DNA from: Eucommia ulmoides
Taxonomy: Eukaryota; Streptophyta; Magnoliopsida; Garryales; Eucommiaceae
Assembly (NCBI GenBank): GCA_016647705.1
Contig: CM028330.1
Span: 33,741,534 to 33,805,533, forward strand
DNA length: 64,000 nucleotides
Reading direction: 5' to 3'
Shown: one piece after another, positions 55,901 through 64,000 of the stretch
Layout of the letters: every line of letters begins with the position of its first letter
Numbering within the stretch: the first letter of the stretch is position 1
Position numbers and translations under genes: made by a program
The notes under the pieces: generated by a model
The model's input: the letters and a program-made list of their open reading frames with translations, nothing else
The model's database searches: none
Told to the model about the DNA's origin: nothing

Positions 55901-58630
55901 ATTTCATTGCAGGCAGTAAACTTGAAAAGTTCAAATATACTGGATCATCCAAACACACAGGCAAGCCTCAATCAGAATGACATATGAATTTCCTTTTTCC
56001 ATTTATCTCCATTATTTTTTTCCTATAATAAATTTATTTACATGCCGTATACCAGATTTGCAATGAAGGTCGCCAGAATGCACTGGTTAAGATCTTGGAG
56101 ATCCTCACCGTGGTGTGTGAAACTCACAAACTACCTCTGGCTCAGACATGGGTTCCTTGCAGACATCGTAGTATTCTGGCCTATGGCGGCGGTCTTAAGA
56201 AGAGCTGCAGCAGCTTCGACGGGAGCTGCATGGGACAAGTCTGTATGTCTCCTACTGACGTGGCGTTTTATGTTGTGGATGCTCACATGTGGGGTTTTCG
56301 CGAGGCATGTGCGGAGCACCACTTGCAGAAGGGGCAGGGTGTTGTTGGGAGGGCATTTTCGTCACACGGCTCTTGCTTCTGTGAGGATGTGACCAAATTT
56401 TGCAAAACTGAATACCCTTTGGTGCACTACGCGAGGATGTTTGGGTTGATTAGCTGTTTTGCTATATGCTTACGGAGCACTTACACTGGAAATGACGATT
56501 ACGTCCTTGAGTTCTTTCTGCCACCTGATATTATTGACCGGGAAGATCAAAGGGCATTTTTGAACTCAATGTTGGGAACAATGAATTTGCATTTGGAGAG
56601 TCTTCGGGTTGCTTCAGGGAAAGAACTCATGGAGGTGGGTCGATCTATGGAAATCATAAAGGCATCATCGATTGATGAGAAAATTGATTTGATACCAAAT
56701 GGGGTAGAAATTGCAGAGCTCAATTTAAAAAGTTCTCCACCTGAGCATGAGCAAATACCAATTGGAGTTGAAATTGCACGGCTCAATTCGTTGGAGCAGC
56801 AGTTAATTATGGATGTTGGTTTTGCAGTTGGGAACCAAAATGCAGCCACCACAGTAGAAATTAAAGACGCAAACAAGAAGTTGGAGAGAAAACGTGGAAA
56901 AGCCGAAAAATCTATCAGCTTGGAGGTTCTTCAACAGTATTTTACCGGAAGCCTTAAAGATGCTGCGAAGAGCCTCGGCGGTATGTATGTTCACACATTT
57001 AAGCATTGGTTCCTGTTTTTTGTCATGCTAATGTTATCAATGAATGGTATAAAATATTTCTCTCTATTTTTGCAGAAATAAATGGTATAAAATACCCAGA
57101 AAAAAAAAAAAAAAAAAGAAGGAAAAAGGGGGAGGAATAAGGAAAATATGTAATAAATCAATATTAGCCAGGAAATAAAATTAGGGCCTGTTTTGTTGTT
57201 TTTCAATTTGCAAATCATACTATTTTTTAGTTAGTCAATTTTTAAATTGTTGTAGTTCAATGTTTGGTTTTAAGAATTAAAAACTCTTAAATTAGCTAGC
57301 TAACAATTTAGTTCTAGTGAGATGCTATTTTCTCATGTATTGGAGTAAAATATAGTTTAAAATTTAACTAAATCAAAACTATCGTATGTTTATTTTTGAG
57401 GTAAATGGAGAAATATACAATCAATTCATCAAAAATATGATAATTAATGAAAAAGAATAATTTTTAAAAAACCAAACGGGCCTCAATGAATTTGGTGATT
57501 ATTTGGCAACCGAAAATGTTTTTTTTTTTTTTTTTTTGCTTTTCAAATAAATGCTAGTAAATACCCAGAACAACAGACTCTCTTGTGTAAATCCTGTATT
57601 CGTATCAAGAATTCTTGCTTTTACAGTTTGCCCTACAACGATGAAACGCATTTGTCGACAACACGGGATCTCGCGGTGGCCTTCTCGCAAGATCAACAAG
57701 GTCAACCGTTCCCTCTCTAAGCTAAAGCGCGTGATCGAGTCCGTAGAAGGTGCTGAAGGAGCATTCACTCTAAGCTCCCTAGCTTCAACTTCTCTCCCCA
57801 TTAATGTTAGTTCAATCTCCTGGCCAGCTGGCATGAATGGGTGCGATCAACACCACTCACCCGTTTCTAAATCCCCAGAACAGCCCTCGAAACTGTCTGA
57901 GAATGCAGATGAAATGCAAACGAAATGCGAAAAAACGAATCCTTTACAAAATGGGTCCAAAACGGGGAGCGGCTCAAGAGAAGAGAGCATTGGCACCCCT
58001 ACTTCGCACGGCTCTTGTCAAGGCAGCCCTTGTATTGGAACAGAATCCTCCCCTCAAAATGATCATGTCGTTTCTCCCACAAATGAACCACAACCTACTG
58101 GAGAGCAAAATCTATCGCTTTTCTTTTCCATTCCTCAAACCCTTGTGGTACCACAATCGGAAGAACCGTTTGGCGGAATGCTTCTTGAGGACGCGGGAAG
58201 CTCTCATGATTTGAGAAATCTCTGCCCAGAAAATAGCTGGACAAATGCATCTTGTCTCAAACCCGTTCCTAAAGACTCCATTCCTGCTGCTACTTCTGAC
58301 AGGATGTTGAATTTCACCTTTAGGCCGGAAGTGAAGACCTTAACTATAAAAGCGACTTACAGAGAGGATATCATAAGGTTCCGGCTTTCCATGGATTCAG
58401 GGATCACCAAGTTGAAGGAGGAAGTGGCGAAGAGGTTGAAGTTGGAGATGGGTACTTTCGATATCAAGTATTTGGATGATGATCACGAATGGGTTTTAAT
58501 AGCCTGCGATGCCGACCTACAGGAGTGCGTGGATATTTTGACATTGTCCGGGAACAACATTATCAGACTGTTGGTTCATGACATTATGAGCAACTTTGGG
58601 AGCTCCTGTGAAAGCTCAGGTGAATACTGA
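52939..58630 (+). CDS. NLP7: NIN-like protein (NLP6/NLP7 type) nitrate-response transcription factor
   Basis: Coding exons: 52939-53248, 54216-54784, 55913-55960, 56056-56980, 57627-58630, in frame, 951 codons (Arabidopsis NLP7 is of similar length). The N-terminus has MDLDLDLDASWPFDQIF and SEQPCSPLWAFSD, typical of NLP6/7. Residues about 132-500 are the GAF-like nitrate-responsive region, including RYFKESTEQHVLAQVWAPV and GLPGRVFRQKLPEW. Ser198 in RMVSLMYMF aligns with the Ser205 phosphorylated by calcium-dependent kinases in AtNLP7. The RWP-RK DNA-binding domain spans about 588-660 (RWPSRK at 634-639). The PB1 domain is at 855-936 (TIKATY lysine and the acidic YLDDDHEWVLIACDADLQE loop) for dimerisation. 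These factors shuttle to the nucleus on nitrate and activate nitrate-assimilation genes. All domains look intact. NLP6 versus NLP7 needs a tree. Confidence 0.93.
54900..55400 (-). other. Insertion-like block in NLP intron 2
   Basis: Within the 1128-base intron 2, this block has GA-rich tracts (55140-55150 and 55256-55270). Read on the minus strand it resembles a CT-rich 5' leader with AAAATTTTCCGCCTCTCTCG. It could be a captured gene fragment or MITE. No TIRs identified. Confidence 0.3.
55961..56055 (+). other. GC-AG intron 3 of the NLP gene (95 bp)
   Basis: Exon 3 ends AACACACAG and the intron opens GCAAGC; it closes TATACCAG before ATTTGC. No GT donor nearby would keep the frame or the conserved N-T-Q-I-C-N-E protein junction. 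CAG|GCAAG is the strong donor context expected for the rare GC-AG class handled by the major spliceosome. Confidence 0.8.
57184..57484. mobile_element. MITE in NLP intron 4
   Basis: The left end GGGCCTGTTTTGTTGTTTTT and the complement of the right end (GAGGCCCGTTTGGTTTTTT) form imperfect TIRs around about 300 AT-rich bases. These ends resemble Tourist/PIF-Harbinger MITEs. The intron also has a flanking ~27-base direct repeat (AATACCCAGAA words at 57093 and 57561). Splice sites at 56981 and 57626 are untouched. Confidence 0.5.
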
Positions 58631-60980
58631 ATAAGTTTTTTCTTTTTTTTCTTTTTTTTCTTTTTTTTCCTAAAGAAATGCTTAGGTAAGTTGTATATAT
58701 GATTAAAAAGATGATAGAAACCAGAACCATTTTTGTAGTGTTAGGTTTGTTTTCAAGTGGAGTCCTATTAGATTTTAATTTGTTGCTGTTGTCGCAAATT
58801 GTAGGAAATTTTCCCAGTTGTGTCAACTCTTTTTCTTGTTGAGATTGTTGTCACATTGGTTTATGACAAGTAATTTTATTTTGTATTTTATATTATTTTG
58901 GTCTTTTCTTGTTTAACAATGAATTGATATTACCAAAAATTACCGGGATAATCCAAATTAGACACTGAATTATCAACTAATTCTACTGATTCCATAATAA
59001 ACCACGAACTCCTAGAACACATTTTACATGCACGGTGCAGTCCCTAAATTCAAAGCTACATATCTTTCATTGACATATTTGTCTCCACTAGATTTGCGGA
59101 TATTGGAAATTTCCATATTTAATAAAATGAATTTATTTGATTTCTTTTGCAAGATAGTAGGAATTTGGAACTTTCAACAAAATTATTTATTAAAATCAAA
59201 ATAATTATTGTTGTACACATTTTTTTTCACAATCTAATTATATATTCAGATTCATTTAAATAAAATCTTCAAAACGGCATCAAATTCATAATTTTTTTTT
59301 CATTAGTTTTAGTTTTCATATTCATGCTACATTTGGCACGATAATTCCAGATTTTTTTAATTTTCTATTACATTGGATATTATATTTAACAATCACGGGC
59401 CACATAGGATGTAGTGATATTATATATAATATTAACATCACAGTTAATGTTATATATAGCATCCATGTGCATCCTAATTTAAAACTAAAAAAAAATAAAA
59501 AATTTAAAATATCAATCATTGAATGTCATATTCAATATTGGTTTCACATGAATTATAAGATGTTATATGTAACATTTACATAAAACGATTCACATCTAGT
59601 ACGTGAATACATTTGACGTACACACAATTGTTATTTTTCATATATACGGCAGGATGCAACTTTCCATTGCATTGACGATTGTGCTGAGGGTGAAAAACAA
59701 CAACAATATTAGTTAGAAATCTAAGAAACTAGTGGGTTATTAAGATGTTACATTTAACACACTAACATTTTAAAGAAAAATAATCGTAAATATATGTTAC
59801 ATGTAACATGATCTAAATAATTAATGTTATATATAATATTTATACTTATCACGATAAACACCTCCAAAAAATTTGATTGATATCTTATTTTAAAGAGAAT
59901 TGTTCACACATAATTGATGTGTAAAAATTTTGTTGTTTCACATTCGAATTGAGATTAAAATAAACATTTTTGTTTAACTTATTGTGATTGCATATTACCT
60001 CATTTAATTCCGCATTAAGAGTAGTTGATTACAAGCTATTACGATGCAGCGTATTGAATATGAATATTTTAGTCACGAAAATATTATAAGGACTGTTTGC
60101 TTCACACACAAAATTACAGGTAGATTAAATAATTAGATTAGCGCCCTTGATATTATTATTATGACTTGAGGAAATTTGTTTTCTTAGGATCTTTAAGTCA
60201 TTTTAGATTTTTAGTTCATTTTCAATATTTGAGGAAGTCGGTAGTTTATGGTTAACCAGTGTTTCAACTTAGGCACCATTTGCGTTTTTTAAGACACCCT
60301 TTGATAGTGAGAACAAAAAAATTGAAATGAGAACCAAAAAAGACACCCTTTGGTAGCCTCTGTTTTTTTTTTTTTTTTTTTTTTGCAGGTACTTTTTCTT
60401 TAAAAAAATAATTTTTTTTTTTTTTTTTTTTTTAAAAGTACTTCAAAAATTGAGCAAGTAAAAACACTTAACAAAAATAAATTTCTTTTTAATTCTTTAT
60501 TTTGTATATTTAGGGAGTGTGATGGATCATAATTTCTCCACCCAAATTTTGTCAATTTTTTTTTTTTTTTTTTTAAATAATCATATATGGATACCATACA
60601 GACACTGATATTGACACATGTGTCTTGTCCAACACGGATATGACATAGAGACGCGATTAATTTTTAAAAACTCAGGATACAAGTTACACAGAGGACATAG
60701 AAATATATTATATTATTATTATTATATTAAAACAAATTGATTGGTTATGTTAATTATAACATCAATAAATTTTATAAATGAATTATTACATAAAAACAAT
60801 AAATAAATAAATGTATAAAAATGTAAACTAATACTACATCATGCTTTAAAATATTAACCAAGTATTGTCAAGAACTTAATTGCAAATACACTCAAATAAA
60901 CCTTAAAAATATTATCCATAAATCAAGTTTGGCAACAAAATAACAAAAGTGAATAATCAAATTTCATATAAAAAATAAAA
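58631..60980. other. NLP 3' flank and AT-rich intergenic DNA
   Basis: The first about 300 bases, with a T/C tract at 58637-58671, are the likely 3' UTR. From 59330 to 59840 the sequence repeats words like GTTATATATAA and TGTAACAT, including a perfect 16-base palindrome at 59794-59809. T-runs at 60363-60384 and 60412-60433 are separated by an inverted GTACTTTT word. No further gene. Confidence 0.5.
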
Positions 60981-61323
60981 ATAAAAATAAAGAACACTTC
61001 AGAAACATTTCTATCAGGGTAGGGCATTGATACGCTTCCGATATGTTGGAATATGCCTTCAACACATATGAATATTTCTCTTTTATAGGATCGTGGAGAA
61101 CATGTGTCCAATATGTATTCATGGAGTGTCGTATTCGACACGTGTGTCCATGTGTTTGACATGAGTACGAAAGAGAAATGTCTGTGCTTCTTAGGATATC
61201 ACTAAAATACAATCTTTACACTGTTAATATACTTTTGACTTTTACTTTTGCTTGTAAGTATTTTTTTTTGTTCAATTAAACTTTTTAACTATAAATAGTA
61301 CATAAAAAAACTTTACTAAATGG

Positions 61324-61407
<84 letters not shown>

Positions 61408-61560
61408 TTTGATCTGAAGCAAAAAGTACTCTACATCCTATGTCAAGTGCAACCTATTACATGTTTTTTCCCTCTGATTCTTCTCCTTCCTTACATGCTT
61501 ACTTGGGTGCCGATTAGGCTAGTGATCCCACTTATAGACGAACTAACACCAACTATTGTT
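60980..61560. repeat. Tandem segmental duplication, copy 1
   Basis: Shares with 61818-62395 the blocks AAATATTTCTCTTTTATAGGA, CACTAAAATACAATCTTTA, TTTTTAACTATAA and GCTTACTTGGGTGCCGATTAG in the same order. A (TA)n run is inserted in or expanded within this copy. Confidence 0.8.
61327..61403. repeat. (TA)n microsatellite, about 77 bp
   Basis: Uninterrupted TA repeat inside copy 1 of the duplication; absent at the matching place in copy 2, where a SINE lies nearby. Confidence 0.95.
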
Positions 61561-61817
61561 TCTTTTTGAGGGGTCACTCATCTCTAGGGGTATAAAAAGC
61601 CAACGGCCATTACTCGATTTGGTACCAATGCTGAACTTAGACCTAACTTATATAACTCAAGAACTTTATGGTTTCGTTGGGTACAAGCTTATATGAGAGT
61701 TCACAGTTTATCCTTCAATCATAAGTACCATATCATAAGAATGGCCTCGAAAAGACGATTCACACGCCATAAAAACCACAATGAGAAGAGTCGTGCCAGT
61801 AGCTGATGTAAATAAAA

Positions 61818-62395
61818 CAAAAAAAAAAATAAAGAAAACTTAAGGGACATCTCTAGCCAGGTAGGATATTGATACGCCTCCAACACATCTAAATATTTCT
61901 CTTTTATAGGACGTGAGAATATGTGTCCAATATGTATACATGGAATGTCGTATTCAACACGTGTGTCTGTATATCTGACATGGGTATGACTAATCTAAGA
62001 GATGTGTCCATACTTCTTAGGATACCACTAAAATACAATCTTTATGCTGTAAATATACTTTTGAGTTTCACTTTTGCTTGCAAGCTTAAGTAATTTTTTG
62101 TTCAATTAACTTTTTAACTATAACTAGTACCCTTTTCTTTTTTCTTTCTTTTTTTTTAACTCACACACCCATGCATCCATGAGAATCGAACCCCAAACCA
62201 CCTGCCTGGGGAAGGTAAGCCTTACCACTAGGCCACCTGCGATTCTCAACTAGTACTTAAAAAACTACATCCTATATCGAATGCACCCTATTTTATGCAT
62301 TTTCCCTCTCATTCTACCCCTTCTTTGCATGCTTACTTGGGTGCCGATTAGGTTGGCGATCCCACTTACGATGAACTACCGCCAACTTGTCACAC
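61818..62395. repeat. Tandem segmental duplication, copy 2
   Basis: Offset of about 835 bases from copy 1 with the same block order. The two copies are separated by 257 unique bases. The copy carries the SINE at 62131-62247 that copy 1 lacks. Confidence 0.8.
62131..62247 (-). mobile_element. tRNA-derived SINE with AACTAGTAC target-site duplication
   Basis: Identical 9-mers AACTAGTAC flank it at 62122-62130 and 62248-62256. On the minus strand it has a box A-like TGGCCTAGTGGTAAGGC and a box B-like GGTTCGATTCTC, spaced as in tRNA genes, then a short body and an A-rich AAAGAAAGAAAAA tail. The whole unit is only 117 bases. Box A and box B are the internal pol III promoter. It is absent from the duplicate copy, so it inserted after the duplication. 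Confidence 0.9.
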
Positions 62396-63650
62396 CCGAC
62401 CCCGGTCCCCCAACACCCGAGACCAAGCGTGACCTCGACTTGATGTTACTTGATCAACAACAAATATATATAAACACGTATCGATATAAATTAAAAAAAA
62501 ATAAAAAATATTTACCAACTTCAAAATTCAGAAATACACGTGTCCCAAATTTCCATAACAAAACTACAAAAAACTGAATCTTTCACGGTTTACACCTGTC
62601 CTACCAGTTCTAAAAAACAACAACAACAACGCTACCACCCTCTGACTCTACCTAGTGCCAGTAGTGGACCCATATCTAGTTGGGTACTTGTAACAAAATA
62701 TTTTATCGATATACTGTCTTCATAATATAAAAATAATTTATGAATCAAATACATTTAGCAAAACCAATTTTTCAATACAAAATCTAACCACAATGAACAT
62801 TACAAAAAATGATCAAGATATAGCAGTTGAATATAAATCAACCAATCAAATCACTTTTATACAATAAACTATCAGAAACATACTTTTCTACTAGCCATAA
62901 GATCGTTTCACCTCACGATCGGGAGTTATGACAGTACCGTAACTTGTACAACTATGCAATCTAAGTTTGCCATCAGTGTCAGACCCATTTAATATCTCAA
63001 TGGTAAGAGTCAACACGTGGTATAAACCACCATATCATGATGATAATCATCATTGTCAACAACAACAACAACCGCTTGTAGGACTTGTCCTCTTGTCAAG
63101 TCACAACATAACATCCTAGCACGAGGGCCATGTCATTCAATTGAGTGCCGAATCACCGCCCTGTTGGCTCGCACATCAATATCTATTGCCGCCAAATCAA
63201 CTACTGGTATCGCCTTGTGATGCTACGTATGTGGTGAGTGATGATTACAGATAAAAAACTGGTTGATTCCCAAAAGAATACGGAGAAATTTAATGGGAAA
63301 ATTGAGGAAAAAATCAATATCAATAAAAGAAAAACTGTCTAGCAGATTTACAAACATTATAAATGAAACCCTTAAATGGAAGAACTATAAAAATAGTAGA
63401 AAAGGTCCCTAAATTATTGAAAAATTGAAAAACTAGCCCAAATTTTGGCGTAAAAACAAAAAAGTGCCGTTTTGACCCCCTAAAACAATGGAATTTGGCT
63501 AAAATCACATCGGCTTCCGGGTATAGCTCGACGTTTTGCTCAGAAGGCCGTTTCTACCCAGAAAGGTGGTATTTTCTGTAAAAAAAAAAAAAAAAACTGT
63601 CACAGTTGACGTTTCTGGTCAAGTTGGGCATTTTTGGGTCTTTTGGGCCT
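62388..63650 (-). repeat. 3' LTR of a right-hand Ty3/gypsy element (approximate right edge)
   Basis: It begins TGTCACACCCGACC, the complement of a GGGTGTGACA LTR ending common in chromoviral elements, just after the segmental duplication. It lies downstream, in the minus direction, of an integrase C-terminus. The right boundary and the partner LTR could not be seen. Confidence 0.5.
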
Positions 63651-63678
63651 TAGGATGCTCTCTTTGAGTCAAGAAATA

Positions 63679-64000
63679 TCACTCATGTTGTACCATATCA
63701 TACTCCCTAAGGTGGAAATGATTTGTCCTCGAATCAAAAACCTGCTCATCATAAGAAAAATTGTTACCGGAGTAAGGAATGGGATGCTTAACATTAAAAA
63801 CATCAGACGTGTGGATATGACTAGGAAGCCATAAGTGGTAGGAATTCAGGTTAATATTCTCTACGATCTTCACCAGACCTATTTTTTGAGCAGCGAGCTC
63901 GTTGTATTCATGGGCAGAAAAACGGTCCTTAGTTAAGACAACTCATACATAATCCCCAACATTAAAGTTAAGAGATCCACACTTCTTGTCCACCTATATC
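63679..64000 (-). pseudogene. Ty3/gypsy integrase C-terminus (partial, runs off the window)
   Basis: The minus-strand frame reads AQKIGLVKIVENINLNSYHL then LPSHIHTSDVFNVKHPIPY and ends MVQHE followed by a stop at 63679-63681. This is the GPY/F-type C-terminal module of plant Ty3/gypsy integrase (K-I-G-P...I-N-x-N-A-Y-x-L-x-L-P...F-N-V-x-H-L). No chromodomain is visible after it. At least one stop lies near 63950. Integrity upstream cannot be judged. Confidence 0.8.

Noticed and set aside
62176..62240. A tRNA gene (box A and box B present)
   Set aside because: No cloverleaf stems are apparent, and a target-site duplication with an A-rich tail shows a SINE.

Overview
This is plant nuclear DNA, most likely from a eudicot. 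It is AT-rich and has long AT microsatellites, nested LTR retrotransposons and one intron-containing host gene. That gene is a NIN-LIKE PROTEIN of the NLP6/NLP7 type, the nitrate-response transcription factors. No bacterial-type operon, CRISPR array or organellar gene was seen. Everything here was read by eye; no alignment or database search was run.

Left part (1-21.7 kb): two decayed Ty3/gypsy elements of the Tat/Retand kind, both on the minus strand. Element A (1-7012) has its 5' LTR, primer-binding site, protease, RT, RNase H and integrase remnants; its 3' LTR lies beyond the window. Element B (8613-21721) has both LTRs and a degraded gag-pol. Both carry a minisatellite downstream of integrase and an opposite-strand ORF with its own TATA-like promoter. 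B's antisense ORF matches the 'putative gypsy type transposon' family and is preceded by a solo LTR (9983-12268) with a perfect CATAG target-site duplication. That LTR belongs to a family seen twice more (23458-24846 and 29682-32022), and this copy holds a cluster of W-box cores.

Middle part (21.7-43.6 kb): element C (27897-36092) is Athila-like, bounded by a CCTCT duplication, with pol deleted. Its gag is split by a chromovirus-type solo LTR (GCATT duplication), which is itself split by a palindromic LTR derivative, giving a three-level nest. Element D (37839-43607) has two short LTRs and a primer-binding site but no recognisable pol, and carries several unrelated repeat blocks.

The 43.6-52.6 kb stretch is intergenic. 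It contains a probable gene-fragment-bearing TIR element, a large array of short repeats built on TGTAACA words, MITE-like sequences, and a 5S rRNA pseudogene about 0.4 kb upstream of the NLP start codon.

Right part (52.9-64 kb): the NLP gene (five coding exons, 951 codons, one GC-AG intron) is intact and is the only convincing host protein-coding gene. Downstream lie AT-rich intergenic DNA, a tandem segmental duplication (about 60.98-62.39 kb), a tRNA-derived SINE with a 9-bp target-site duplication, and the end of another minus-strand Ty3/gypsy element that runs off the window.
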